Shown: positions 44,261-57,083, counted from the first letter of the stretch. The stretch: DNA of 64,000 nt from Anas platyrhynchos (GCF_047663525.1 NC_092613.1:6349501-6413500); one strand, 5' to 3'. Notes: generated by a model from the sequence alone, not told the origin. A program made the numbers and translations.

Positions 44261-46141
44261 GCTTCCTGTTTTGGATGGATTTATTTTTGTTGTCTTGCCA
44301 TGATATGGTAATGAATATAGCATCTGTTTGAGAGGTTTGCAAGAGCCTGTTACCCTGCAGCATTCAGCCACTGGTCTCACCACTGGTCTGTTCTGCTTTT
44401 TCTGATACAAGGAATGAAGCAGTAAAGCCTCTTTCCTCCACCATTTCATCTTTGGCAAGCCTCAGAAGGTTTCTCTCCCATGAGCTTTTACAGTCACCAC
44501 TTCAACCTATGAAAAATTTAAGTATTGATAGCATCATTTGTGTCACCTCTATGGATCCGCACTTTGTTGTGGGGAAAAAAAAAAACAAAAAAAAAAACAA
44601 AAAAAAAACACCTTAATTTCTTTTGAACCTGACTCACATGAGCAGTGTTTGAAGCTACCTGAGTCTTATATTTAAAAAGCGAGATGAGTTGATGCTCCCC
44701 AGTGTCTCAGACAGCCATGGGCTGTCTGGTCCAGGCTGGGAAGTCCCAGACCAGTTCCTCAGACACAGCCGTGGTTCATTGTGCACAGTGACCTACTCTG
44801 AACCTGTCCCAATTAAACTATTTCCTGCAGAGATGGGGAGGCCAGAACTGCATTCAGTATGCAAAGTGTGACTAAGTTGTGGGTTTATTTAGGGACATAA
44901 TAGCCACATTTTTGTTCTCTTCTGCTTCCCTGTTGCACATTGAGCTGTCACTGGGATGGGACCATCTACCATAAAGTTCCCTCCAAGTCAACTCCAAGCC
45001 CACTATTTGGGAAGATAAGTTTATTTCACCCCAAGCATATCACCTAACATTTTCTAAGGTGCTGTTTCTCTGTCATTTATCACCCATTCCTTATTGATCT
45101 GTAGTTCACCCACATTTTGTATACAGACATCACACTTAGTTCTCAGGTACATGGCCATGTGGGTTTTCCCCTGTCAGGTATTGGCTGTTGTAGGAATCTT
45201 CCCCATTTCTCAGAGGCATCACGTGTAAAAGAAAGAGAGAGAGAGAAGAAAGATCTTTTTCTGCTCTTCCCCTTTCCAAGTATTCTTTTCACCCTGATAT
45301 TCACTGGCCCTCCAGTCTCTGTGGCAGGCCTTTGTATAATTGAAGACACTCTTATTTTTTATATCTTATTCTTATGACGTTGCTCCTTCAACTCCTTTTT
45401 GGAATATGTAGTTCAATTTACATTTAACTTGGCAGAGGTTATGAAGTTTTTCCTACTTTTGTCTTCAGCTATTCGAACAACACCTTCTGATAATTTCCCT
45501 CTCCTCCTGCTTAACCCAGCCAGCTCCCTTCTGCTCTTACTCGAGGATTTCTCCATTGGTGGGATGTACCGGGTTTGTCTTTCAATATGATAAGCATAAT
45601 CTGCACTGCCTGTAATGTTCAATTCACCCTTTTTGCTTCTCCTTGCAGTAAGCAAGCAGCATCCTCTTGATCTCCTTCAGAAGATGGCTCTTCAGAGAAG
45701 AAACCTTGCAAAGACAAACATGATCTCAGCTATGAGGAGTGTTTAGCTTGTTTACTCGAGGCAAGGCTTAGGGATAATCCTTACCACTGACAAGTGTCTT
45801 ATGAAAAGAGGATTCATAGCCTATCGGAAAGGCTAGGCACATCCTGTAAATCCATGCATAGAAAAAGGGGCAGGCATCGCCCCGTGCCATTTTGCACAGA
45901 GCTCCTTTCCAGGAACACCCTCTGCTGAGATTTTTGAAGGCTGGGAAAACACCAGAGGATTAAGCACAGAGGCAAAACACCAAACCCCAGACTCCTTAAT
46001 CAGCTTTGGATGGACCTTATACAACAACACTTTGAAAAAGAAATTGCATTGGCAACCAGGATCGTTCCTTACCCAAGCTGTTTCTAGGACAGTGCATATT
46101 TCCAGTTGGCTTTGAATGTAGTACCTAAGCAATTGTCTTAC
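44261..46141. other. Intergenic DNA downstream of PKP1
   Basis: Contains an A-rich tract at 44575-44609 interrupted by C, a (GA)n tract near 45231-45250 and no recognisable gene. Open frames on the - strand at 45413-45655 and 45833-46249 have no family resemblance. The second overlaps the candidate exon described at 46142-46249. Confidence 0.7.
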
Positions 46142-46249
46142 GAAAGCCCTTGTGGAACAGTGTATCCAGAACTCCTTGGGAGGATTATCTATCAATATCG
46201 CATGTGCTGATGATGTCAATTCCACAGCTTCTTCAGGTACAATCTGCAC
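46142..46249 (-). CDS. Candidate exon of an unrecognised - strand gene
   Basis: A 108-nt segment bounded on the - strand by acceptor GTGCCTTCAG and donor TTC|GTAAGA. It is open in phase 0 on both sides, reading VQIVPEEAVELTSSAHAILI then DNPPKEFWIHCSTRAF. The composition is protein-like and not low-complexity. It joins in frame to the candidate exon at 46363-46437. I do not recognise the family, and chance exons of this size are common, so this is a weak prediction. It could also be a decayed pseudogene exon or part of a non-coding transcript. Confidence 0.2.
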
Positions 46250-46362
46250 CTGAAGGCACAGCCAAGAACGGTCATATAAATTATAGGCTAGGAAAGCAAG
46301 TAGTCTTCCACTGAGTCTTGCAGCATTTCTGAGTGTCTAAAATTAATGCAGATGAGTCCTAC

Positions 46363-46437
46363 CTCTGTATTCTTGAGCAGGCTCTCTGGACACTGAGGAA
46401 GGACAGGTCGTGTGTCATTGTAGATTGCAGCACATGG
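46363..46437 (-). CDS. Candidate upstream exon paired with 46142-46249
   Basis: A 75-nt segment on the - strand with acceptor TCTAAATTTCAG and donor CAGAG|GTAGGA, phase 0 on both sides. It reads PCAAIYNDTRPVLPQCPESL then LKNTE. The 113-bp interval to the next candidate exon would be a short intron. No homologue is recognised. Support comes only from splice-site quality and phase agreement. Confidence 0.2.
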
Positions 46438-49400
46438 CTGAAATTTAGAAATTAAAGGTCGCTCAGCAATGAACATGACACTACTATGTGTTTGGATTTC
46501 TCTGTCCATTTACAGTATGTAAAATGAATACCAAGAATCTGGAACATGCTTTCATTTGGGGACCATTACCCACATAAGAAAATTTCCTTTTTGGACAGTG
46601 CAGCCTGTAGACAAATACAAAGACCATTGGGATGTTGGCAAGAAAAAGACAAGCAAGATGCTCTTCGTGTGGTTCAAATGCAGTGAAAGGTACATCCCCT
46701 CCAGAGGCTGGGTCAGGGAGTCAAGGACACACTGATTTAGCTCAAAGGCATTGGTATTGCAGCAGGATTCAAGGGAAACAAAATAGGGCCTGCAGCAAGC
46801 AGGGCATTCATACAGCATTCCTTCTCCAAAATGCAGCAAGCAGTAAGTTCATGGAAGCCTTACAGACCCTAGAGCTCATAGGACCTGAAATGATGCATGA
46901 GACTCCACCTAAAAAGCCTTTTCCCAGCAATAAAGTAACCCCAGTGTAGCCCCACCAGTCCCACAGAGCCACTTTTGAATCGTTATGGCTATCCATGATG
47001 TGTTTGGAGCAGACTCTGCTCTCCATTTCCAGGCCCGCAGGACACCTTCCCCGCAGGTCCCAAGTGTCCCCAGAAACACCCCACTGCCCCAAGCCACAGC
47101 CCAGAGGATCACCACCTCCCAGCCCAAAGCGCTTCCCAATTTGCGCTAATTAAACTGCGCAGAGACCACACAGAGCATCCCTAGGACACACCGAGCCCCG
47201 GCCGCACACCGCAATAGCACAAAGGACCCCACAGTGCCACCGCCTCGTGCTGGGACACATTAGCACAGCCAAGCTCTATCTCGGTTTCCCACACCCTGGG
47301 CGCAATCACCCCAAGCAGAGGCACCGCCGTGGCACCCCGGTCCCACACGGCATGCTCCCGTGGCAGCCCGTCCCAAAAGCCCTACCCCATAAAAGCCTGG
47401 TAGGTGTAAATGAGCTTCAGCGTACACAGGGCACCCGCAGCCCACAGCCCCCATAGCGCTCGTGCACCCACACTCCAGGGCGTCTCCACCATGGGAGCCA
47501 GGGGCACGGGTCAGAGGAAGGCACGAGTCCTGTGCGAGGTGCAGTGACTCATTCCTTATTTACCTTCCCTGTAACTTTCGTTACTTTATGCTCCTCCATC
47601 GTATAACCCTCATTTGCATCTTTCCCGCAGCTATGTGTCCTTGCAGATTTAATCTCGCTGAGCACAGAAGTTGTTATCTAGCCAAGACTGCACTTGGCCC
47701 CTTTCTTGGTGTTTTCTAAGCTTGCCTTTGCCCCTTGGGACATGTTGTAGGAACAACTTTTGAGGGACCCCTGTGAAGCTACCAAACCCAGAACCACATC
47801 TCTCTCTCCTCTAACAGCAGATATATCTTTTGCATGGTTGAGATGTAGGAAAAGCCTTTACAGCTCCTTCTCCTCCATCCACATGGGTGGAGTAGTGACA
47901 TCCAGAGCAACATTTCCTTGTTTCAGGGAACACCAAGCACAGTTTGTCAGGATGTGGCATCCACCCCTGGTTGCTCACGCTGAATGACCTCTGTCTGACC
48001 AAGCCCCCCTCTTCCCGCTCCCTTCCAGCTTTCTGCAGTCCCATGTCAGAAGGGATGTGGTGAGAGGGCCACCAAGTCTCAGCTCCCACCCCCCCGTGCA
48101 CTGATCCTGCGTGCTGGTGTCACCAGTGGGACCCTCAGTGCCCCCAGCATCCCCAGCCCACAGCGGGGATGAGCAAGGGAGCATCTCACACTGGGAAGAG
48201 CACGAGAGTCTTTGCAGGGTACAAGGGGTGGCACTGGGGAGGAATTGCTGGCAGTAAATCTGAGGTAGCAGATCTGCTCCCGATCGATGCTTCAGCCAAT
48301 GCTGCAGGTCTCGGGTGTCCCAAAGCTGTGAGATGGCCACATCTGAGCCAACTCCTGCAGCAGCTCCAGAGCTCGATGCTGTCATACCCAGAGCTTGCAG
48401 GAGACCTGCCCGAGCCTGGTTTCTCCCCTTCCTGTGAAGCTGCCTGCCTTTCTGAAAATGGGGAGCAAAGCCAGAGGAAATGACCCCACCCTGCCACCCT
48501 GCACAGGCGTGCCCAGCTTCCCAAGGCAATGCAATGGAAAAAGAAAAAAAAAAAAAAAGTAGTAGAAATTTCCAGAAGTGATAGCGCTATTGGAAGTTCC
48601 TGGCACTACAAAAGCCAAATACTTTCCCAGAAAAGCCGAGTTCCTCCCTCCTTCCCCTTTACAAAGAGCCTCACAAGTGTGCTGCAAGTTCTTAGCTAAC
48701 AGATTTGAGCTCGGGCAATAACTGTAACTGCTTTTGGGTCCCGGGGCCAAGTTTCAGTCTGAGAGATGACCCAGACTGGGTGCTGTGCAATTAAGCATGG
48801 CAGGGATTTGCTTTGTGCATCTTATTGCTTTCTTCCTTACGTTTTCTATTCTTTCCCCGGGAAGCCTCTTTATCTCACGGTACAGGTAACTCCTGCCTCA
48901 ATCAGCAAGGCTCTCTCCTGGCAGAACAGGAAAATCAGTCTCTTGTCAGCAGGGCTGAAAGAAACGCTCAAAAAATGTAAAAAAAAAAAATAATGTGAGA
49001 TTATCTGAGCGCCTTTGAGTTCCACCCTGAGCTTTTCTTTAGCGCTTTTCTGCCGTTAGGAAACCGATTCTTGTTTCCTTTCAGGGGAGGAGAAGCAGCC
49101 CAGGGGTGCTGAAGGTGATGCTTTGTGTCACAGAGGGGCCACTGGCAGGATCCCAGCAAGACTCTGGATTTCCCAGGCAGCAGCACAGCTCCTAAATGGC
49201 TCCCATCATTTTTGTCTGGGCAATGAGAATCTGGCTGTGCCTATCTCAGATCTATTTTTCTTTTTTCTCTTTTTCCCAGGGCTAATCCAGAAGCAGCCTA
49301 GAAATGATTTCCTGAGGGAAGCAGAGAAGCAGAGGGTTAAAGAGCTGGCGGGAGGGGGAAAGGGAGAAGGAGGAGATGGCACAGGCAAGTGTTTATGTTA

Positions 49401-49660
49401 TCCAAAGCGATGACTCCTTGGTACACGGAGCTAAACCCACACCCATTGCCTTTCTGCCCCTGGAACCTGGGCGAAGCAGCAACAGCTCTGCAGGGCTCAG
49501 CCACCGTGGGAAAGGCAGCGGAGCCCCAGTGAGGCCGGCCGCGCGGCGCGACCCACTGCGGGTGACTCAGAGCCCCACCTTGCTCTGAGCAGGAGGAAGC
49601 AGAGCTCGTGGAGAGGCAGCCGAGAAAAGGCAGAGCACGAGAAAAAGATGAGCAAGCCCC
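46438..49660. other. Intergenic DNA
   Basis: No gene recognised. An open - strand frame at 46552-46839 lies upstream of the candidate exons. The segment 47130-47480 is moderately GC-rich. A-rich tracts occur near 48541-48558 and 48979-48990, and TGACTCA heptamers at 47545 and 49563. Confidence 0.7.
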
Positions 49661-49663
49661 CCG

Positions 49664-49683
49664 TGTTCACACACACACACACA
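49664..49683. repeat. (CA)n microsatellite
   Basis: A short uninterrupted CA dinucleotide run in intergenic DNA. Confidence 0.85.
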
Positions 49684-51708
49684 TGCTCCCCACGATGCTG
49701 AGGGTAAAGGAGTGGTGGAGCCATGCATGGCACCGGGCATCGCGGCAGCCGGTGGGGGCACGAGAAGCAGTGGAGGGTTTTTCTTCCAAATATTGATGCC
49801 CAGCAGGGAAAGGCTGGCTGTGACTGGTGGGGGGAAATGAGCAGCATGTAGCGAGCTGATCGGTTTTGTCCTAGGAAGGGAGAAACAGGACCCCAGGCTG
49901 AAGGAGGCAAGAGCAGAGTACGTGGGGATGCCTCCTCTGATGGGGATGCCTCCTCCTTGGCTCTGCCCTTGCCACTGTCCTCCTGCCGTGCACCCCCCTG
50001 CAAGGGCACCAAGGGGCTGTGGCACCCCCAGGAGTCCCAGCTGGGAATTTGGTCCATGCATCTCCTGGTGTTTGGCAGGGGATGGACAGTTCTGCCCTTC
50101 ATCCTGAGCAGGAGGGCAGAGGACAGACGGTGCTTGTGCCCAGGACCATGAGCACCCTGCCCAGACCATCACCAGCACCCTGTCACCCTCCTTTGGGACC
50201 ATGGAGAGCTGAGAGGAGCTGAGAACAAAGCGAGGCACCGATGTTAGTGCTGAGTCTCCCTCACTTTCAGGCACCTATTGTGGCTCTGGGTGCCTGTTCT
50301 GTCACTCTGGTTTTTGAGGGGGTCCCATGCCATTGAAACATGGTGCGTAGCTGCCTGCACAACACCCTGCAGGCACAGCAGGAGTTTGCTGCTCCTATTC
50401 ACTCCAGAAATCCTGCCACAAACCCCTTCACGTAACCTCAGGTGCTCTGAGGTCCCCCCAGATACCTGCTGGCTGCTGGGGCTCAGCACCAGCAAGCACA
50501 TCAGGAATCTGCCTCCAGCACACAGCTCGTGCTGTGCCCTGGGAGAGAGCCCAAACCCTGATCCTCCGTGTCTGCAGCCAGACTCCTGCTTTCAGCATAC
50601 CGCAGAGCAACACAGCTCCTGGTTTCAGACAGACCTTGGCACCTACCAAAACCAGGCCGCAGATTCAGGGCCTTAAATTTCACTGGCCAGGGAAGGACTG
50701 TCCAAGGCCAGAGGTGATTTTGCATCATTGTCTTTTCCAAAGCACAAACCTGAAATGCCTTCTCTGAACCCTGGGATTTTCAAAAGGGACGAGTGATTTC
50801 TGAGGTCTCAGGCATTACATTTTTAAAGCCCTGTTTTCTTAAAGTCATCTGGGGGCATCTCAACACCTAATTTGTTCAGCACAAATTTGACAGTGATGGT
50901 GGTGCTGTGAGGGTGCCCCATGCTCGGCTGCCAGCAGTGCAGAAGGAGATCTACCATCATCTCTCCTCCCCTCTGGCTACGGACAGCAATCATTTGCCCA
51001 CAACTACCTGCACAGCTTTGCAGGGCTTGTAGGACAGCTTGCTTGCATTATTTTTTTTTAAGCTGCCAAACACCAGCTTTCCATAAGCTGAGCTAAACAA
51101 CCACATCTGAAAAACTTTCCCTACAACCCTGGCCTCTATTGCTCATTCCCTGTTAGGAGAAATCTCTTGGGATCAATCCACCCTCACCTGAGCAGCTTAA
51201 AATTAGACACTGAAGTCTGAGGTTGTCACTCTGGGTTCCCTACAGAGCCAGTGGAGAGAAATAGTCTGCCCAGCATGTGGTTCACCCCATTATACGAAAG
51301 AGGTAGAAGGAGGGGCAAATTAATAATTTTCTATTTCCACTGCTGATTAAGGAAGTCCAGATGCAGATAAGAAATGCTCAGATGTAGCTAGGTTGCCTAA
51401 ACCAAACCCTTTATCTTTTGTGAGTGCACATACACAAAAACACCCATACTAATACTGTACTGCAAAGGGACAAACTTAATTTCTAGGATGCTGGACTAGC
51501 TCTACCCTGGCAGGACGGGATGCAGAACAACACATTTCCTGTGCCTTTCTGACATGAGAGTGAAACGAGTCGCAGACCACCAAACAGGGTGAGACCAGGT
51601 GGAGAAGCTTTGCAATGCTCCTGAACGTGGCACTGGCACTCACAGGGCATGGGTGTGCTCCCAATTCTTGTCTTGCCATCACCACTCACACTGTTCCTGT
51701 TTCTCTAG

Positions 51709-51740
<32 letters not shown>

Positions 51741-51795
51741 AGAGTCATTAAGCTGTTTAGGTTCACTTTCCTTTTTTTTTTTTTTTTTTTTTTTT
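51709..51795. repeat. A31 / T24 facing homopolymers (inverted repeat)
   Basis: A perfect run of 31 A (51709-51739) and a perfect run of 24 T (51772-51795) are separated by 32 nt. Together they form an inverted repeat able to pair over at least 24 bp. Confidence 0.9.
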
Positions 51796-53353
51796 CTAAG
51801 CAAAAGTCTGCAGAGAAAAGCTTGACATGCTCAGCAACGCCCATGTGCTGGAGGGTAACACATCGTTTTGGTTGGGATTAAGAGGACTTCATTGTAAATA
51901 GCTGGGCGCTCTGACTCATGCTCATAGCTTTGTTCATTTTGCTCATCCTTAGATGGAAAGCCTTCTAACTGGATTTCCTCAGCAATTTGTGGCTGCTTTC
52001 ACTGTATCTGGTTGGACATAAAGCAATGCAAAGAGGCTGTCAAAGCCTCACCTGACTGTCCAGCCTTGCCTTTATGGTGGTGCTCTGACCCAACAGGGAA
52101 ATGGGAGCTGGAAGTTGCATAACCGGTGCCAGTTACCCACAACGGCAGTGGAAATGAGGAAGTTTATCCCCAAAACAGGGATATCATGTATTTGTTTTTT
52201 GTGTCCAGCAAGAGTTGTACCACAAACTTTTGCAAAGGTGACTGCTGGGAGTCTGGGAGCTCAGCAAAGGGAGATGTTATCAGAAACCTGAAGATAGGAA
52301 GTGAGCGTCCAGTGAAAGCAGTTAGGTATTTAATTTAATGTGTCATGGAAGATCTCCTCTCACATGCATGTGTGTACAGACATCTATGCCCAAGGGAAGA
52401 GGCTCATTCTCTGCCCGGCCTTCTCCCACAGAAAATTGCAGCTGGCAGCACGGCTGGAGCACGATCAGGTCAAGCTGGAGGTCTGCAGGATGACTAAGGC
52501 AGCCCGGGTGCAACCTTTCCCCAAGAAACACACGGGTATTTATGCTCAGGGATGGTCTCAAATTCAATAAGCCACTGGATTTGCATGTGGGGTCATTGCA
52601 ATGGGAACACAGGGCCAAAAGAGTTCAGACATCCAAATATGAAGGCACAAATCCTCGCAGCAGGCCACATCACTGCACACGCCAGTGTTTGAAATGCCTC
52701 TGGCATGAACCCCAAATTGCCAGATGCACAATTACTGACCAGCTATGTAGACAGGGCTGTTGTATCCACTATACTCCACAGGGCATGGCAGCTGTCTGGC
52801 TAGCATGCCCTTTGCAGACATAAAAATAATACTTTCAGTATTACTTCTTCTCTTTGAATGTAACCAGACACACATGAGCTGCTCTGTGCTAATTCATCTC
52901 ACACACACCATTCTGGGCTATTTAATTTCACACTGCTGTGTAGGATTTCAAGTTCTCAGGTGCTGAACTTGACCGCTCGCACACCCACACTGGGACATAA
53001 ACAAAAATAAGAAAACAGCACTAAAAAAAAAAACAACCTTATTCTTTCACATCCAGGTGATACCTAATAGGAAGCAGACTGAAATTCATGGTCCAAATCC
53101 CAAGATTTCAGGTCTTCTGTTAGGGTAGGTGTAAAGCTCAGGGTGCCTGCCAGTTCTGTATGTACTGATGCTGAGCCACCCTCTCCTGCCTGGCTGGCGT
53201 TAAGGAGTTTAGCGTAAGGAGGTTCTGAGCACAATAAAATGGCATTAGCAAAGAGCTGCACTGAAATAAGGACAGAACTGGGCGTGTGGACAATTCATTT
53301 TTTTAGTGCTGTTAAGCATCTTAGGCTGAGCCTGGACGTTATTACTCTGTCAC

Positions 53354-53377
53354 AAAAAAAAAAAAAAAAAAAAAAAA
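53354..53377 (+). repeat. A24 homopolymer
   Basis: An uninterrupted A-run in intergenic DNA with no recognisable retrotransposed body upstream. Confidence 0.9.
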
Positions 53378-55263
53378 GAAAAAGATTGCAGATAATGAGC
53401 TAATAACACTTCACTTTCCCAGCCTGCTTTGCATCTTCAAAGCGCTCCACAAGAACAAACTAATTAACTGTCCAGAGAAGAAGCTCATGACTAAGAGCTG
53501 AGAAGCCATGTGAGTCAATCCGCTTGCAACAGGTCTTTGCAGATTTCAGTAAAAATTCATTTCGGAGGAAGGTCTGCCTACTGGCCCGACTGGTCACACC
53601 GATCCCAGGCCACATTCCACGGGTGTGAGCGGCGCGGACGGACCCAGCCCGGGAGAAGCCCCACCGACTTCAAAAGAGCAACACCTCGACAGGAATGCCC
53701 CAAAACCGACCGTGTGGCTTCCTCCTTCTAATTTGTGTGTGTGCGCGCACCCGGCGAGTGCTAAAACTGCTGAGCTAACAGTCCCAGACCCAGCAAACCT
53801 CCGCCAAACAAGGGCACATCCCGATCAGCATGGGAAGGCATTACTGGCAAACAGCCCCATTCCAGTGTCCCGAGACCATTAATTCGGGAACACCACACCA
53901 TACCAGGGGATTTTAATGGAGAATTAGGTTTTCTAGCATAACTTTGAGGGGTACAGACCCGATGTAGTCTTTGAGCTGTGTCTCCAGCTTGAGGAGCAGC
54001 GCTGAAGTCCCAGCTCTCTTATTCCTTGCTTTGGGCAAATTATTAAGCTTCCACAAGAATGTGACTTCTCCTGCAGGTCCTTGGCTTTTGGGGAATGTGG
54101 GTCACATTTGCTTGAGCAAAACAGAGATGAGAACGTCATTTTTTTGCTGTGGGTAAGTGAACTCAGAGGCCCAGCCCTACAGAAAGAATTCAGACATTTC
54201 AGGCCAAGAATTTTCTCTTGTAAACTCCTGCCTAGCTGCATAAATCTCCACCAGGAAACATCCTTGGTCTACCTCTGGGGCAGAACCTCTAAACAAAGAC
54301 CCAAATTAAACCCACTTTCCCCAGATTCTCAGCAGATTTCAACCCAAAGGTTGTGGGGAACAGCTGGGGAGGAAGCGTGGCTGTGGGACATGTTAAAGGG
54401 TCCCCCAGCCTGCAGGCTGCTGAGGGTCCTGAGGAAGCTCTTTGCTGTCCCTCTGTTTTGTCCGTGGCACTGGAAAGCCTGACACAAAATCACCAAATCC
54501 ACTGATGGATCCAGGTGCCTTTAAGTGACCTCATGTCTTTAGGGCAGGTGTTATGGGCCGTATGCTTTCCCGCAGAGCACTGGGCCAGATTTCCAAAATC
54601 TCTCAGCACACTGCAACAAAATCCAAGGAGGAGTTTTGTGCCCAGGAGAGCTCACGTCTCCATGAAACATCCAGGGTTGGGTTTGATGCTGCATCCATGT
54701 CTGGGACTCATTGCAGACAGCGATTGCTCCCCTTGGTTCCTCAACTGGTTTGTGGGCAGAGGCTTTAGGGAGTTTCACATTATTTTTCCTTCTTCCCAAA
54801 AGAGAAGTGCTTCTTTCTGGGTTGTTTATTGGTTTGCGTGCAAGGAGCTGCCGGTAGGTCGGCCTGTCCCTAGCCCAAGGGCCTGCGAGCTGCAATTGGG
54901 ACTTTTCCGCAGCTGCCAAGAAATGCCAACAATTTCCAGAATCCTTTAGTTACTCTTCCTTTGCAATGAAGATATTTGGAAGGCAGCGGTTAATCACGGG
55001 GCTCAGCAATTTACAGGGCTAATTGCCCCAGAGGCAAATAACCAGGGGATGAGGAAAAGTTCCCATCCTGCAGAAGTGTGCTCCCTCCAGCCAGGACCCC
55101 AGCCCCCGGCTTTACCACACCAGGACACACAGCCCCAAGTCACCCTCTGGAGACTTTTGTCTCTGCCCACTGCTAGCAGGGATGGCTTCAGGGTCTGCTG
55201 GTGCCTGGTTTAATGGGGGCAGCTGGAGGGGCAGCAGGAGGAGCCCTTGATGGAGCTGGAAGA

Positions 55264-55329
55264 CCCCAAGGGATCCCATAGAGGGATCTGGAGCTGAAGG
55301 GCCCCAGGGATCCCATGGAGGGATCTGGT
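55264..55329. repeat. Two-copy imperfect tandem repeat (~37 bp unit)
   Basis: The block GGGATCCCATAGAGGGATCT recurs as GGGATCCCATGGAGGGATCT within a ~37-bp period, with CCCCA preceding each copy. Confidence 0.75.
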
Positions 55330-55610
55330 GCCCAGCATCAGGCGATGCTGACATCTCCGCACTGCAGTGCTCCACCAGCCATGGGGGACAGGAGCCCTTG
55401 GTGCAACCAGACAGCCCTACGGAGCTCCCCATCTTCCTGTCGGGGACCTTGGGCACCTCTTCCAGCACCCAAAAAATGCTTCTTAGTCTCTGGCAGCATG
55501 ATTCTGCTTGTATGGATTTTGAAGTTTTAGAAACACTATCCTGGACAAAAACTCTGGGGTGGAAAATATCTCAAAGCCAACAAATGATTGCTTCCCAAAA
55601 TGTGTTGTTC

Positions 55611-55639
<29 letters not shown>
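55611..55639 (+). repeat. A29 homopolymer
   Basis: An uninterrupted A-run in intergenic DNA. Confidence 0.9.
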
Positions 55640-55643
<4 letters not shown>

Positions 55644-55720
55644 AGAATTTGAGTACTGCAAAATTAAATTGAATTTCATCTTGTCTGTTTTATTTTGTTT
55701 GAGGTGTGGCATGGCACACA

Positions 55721-55750
55721 GCCAACAGCCTGACAGCCAACAGCCTGACA
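55721..55750. repeat. Two-copy 15-bp perfect tandem repeat
   Basis: GCCAACAGCCTGACA occurs twice in direct succession, followed by a further GCC. Confidence 0.9.
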
Positions 55751-56151
55751 GCCCAGTGCTGCAACGCTGCCTGAAAAGTTCCAGTCGCTGCTCTATTTCA
55801 ACAGGTAATCAACAACATCTGGTTCATCGTGAGAGATCAAAGTGCTTCCCGGGATCAAAGCATCCTGTCTTTGTCATGATATCAAGGTTAGATTTATTGC
55901 TCTGCGAAGGCACAACTGTATTTATTTACGTGTGCAGATAAAAGGTTTGGGCAGCTCACAACGCTTCCGAAGCCAGGTGAGCGCCCCAAATAGAGTAATT
56001 TCGATGTTGTGCTGTGCCACAATCTCACACATCAGCTGTAGCGCGTAGCACAGGAAGCGTAAACCAACGTCACACGAAGAGAGCACTGAGAGCTGCAGCT
56101 TGGTCAGGCTCAGGAACCAGAGCTCAAAGCCACGCTCATGTCAGGGGGAGG

Positions 56152-56211
56152 AGAGATAGGAATTTGGATCTCACATCTCAGCAGCTGGTGCTGTAACCGC
56201 TGGGCTGTTAG
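56152..56211 (+). repeat. Probable ancient amniote dispersed repeat tail
   Basis: The pattern AATTTGGATCTCACATCTCA, then GCAGCTGGTGCTGTAACCGC and TGGGCTGTTA resembles the GAATTTGAACC...CACATC...CTAACCACTGGGCTA motif that I remember as widely dispersed in amniote genomes. The family name is uncertain. No tRNA cloverleaf is evident. Confidence 0.4.
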
Positions 56212-56919
56212 CTAAGGGATGCACTGCCTTCCTCTGCCGCTCTCTCCTCCTCCTCCTCCATGTCTTTTGTTTAAGTCGTGGAGGCAAGCTGGGCAGAAAA
56301 ACCTCTGCTGGTCTGGCGTTGTACTGGAGTGATCCGCAGCAGGCCAGCTTCTTGCATATTTATTTCATGCAGGAAGGCAGACAAAGAGAATTGCTTCGTA
56401 ATGAGGATTTTCCCAGGCACAGGTCATGCCGGGTCTGAAGGCAAAGCCTGCAAGTCCGCGCTTCAGCATGAATTTCCATCTCTTTGAATTTCCAACGGGC
56501 CCAAACTGGAGCTTGTGTGCAGCGGGCACATACGGTGTGCTGGGGTCATGCTGTGAGAGCATGGAGTGCAGGACCTTGCTCTTTGCAAAGGCGATGGCAC
56601 TTTGTGAAGGAAATCCTCATTAAACGTGGCCATCAATGGACTTAGGACCTGAACATGACTGCCTGAAATAAAATAACCAAAATTCATCCTGGCATCCACA
56701 TCCCCTTCGGAGCACCCCAGGATGCACACAAGGGTGTGTGCACAGAAGTATCCGTGGCTGAGTGCACGTGCCTGGGACTCTGCGTGTGCAAGAGTGTGTG
56801 TGCTTGCATGCAGCTCCCTTCCCTTGTGGGGAGCAGGGTGATGCAGGACAAGCTTCTGAAGATACCTGGCCTCAAAGCTAGAGTGGGGTTCTGGGAACCC
56901 CCCCCCCGCCTATGGTTTA

Positions 56920-57083
56920 TGGATTGGAGATGACACAAAACTGGGAGGAGCAGCTGACACACCAGAGAGCTGTGCTGCCATCCAGAGGGACCTGGACAGG
57001 CTGGAGAAATGGGCTGCAGGGACCTCATGGGGTTTCCTGAGAAGGGGGTCCTTCCCACTTCTACCTCTCTGTGATTTTGTGAT
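56920..57083 (+). mobile_element. Internally deleted CR1 LINE fragment
   Basis: Starts with a CR1 reverse-transcriptase 3'-region match (GATGACACAAAACTGGGAGG, CTGTGCTGCCATCCAGAGGG, ACCTGGACAGGCTGGAGAAA) and then jumps directly to the CR1 tail (GGTCCTTCCCACTTCTACCT followed by CTGTGATTTTGTGATTC). The intervening few hundred bases expected in CR1 are missing. No functional protein is encoded. Confidence 0.9.

Larger units (their letters stand above)
49684..56919. other. Intergenic DNA with homopolymer tracts
   Basis: About 7 kb with no recognised gene. It holds A-runs at 51709-51739, 53354-53377 and 55611-55639, a T-run at 51772-51795, small tandem duplications (55264-55329 and 55721-55750), and a probable ancient repeat at 56152-56211. 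Large open frames on the GC-rich - strand (for example 49567-50274) show no protein similarity. Confidence 0.7.

Noticed and set aside
45413..45704. Possible third exon of the - strand candidate gene (acceptor GTCTTTGCAAG near 45705)
   Set aside because: The open frame at 45413-45655 is not the frame that would continue from the 46142 donor. The in-phase reading ends after about 28 residues, so I could not support it.
49567..50274. 235-codon - strand open frame
   Set aside because: No recognisable domain, GC-rich background, and no supporting splice or promoter context.
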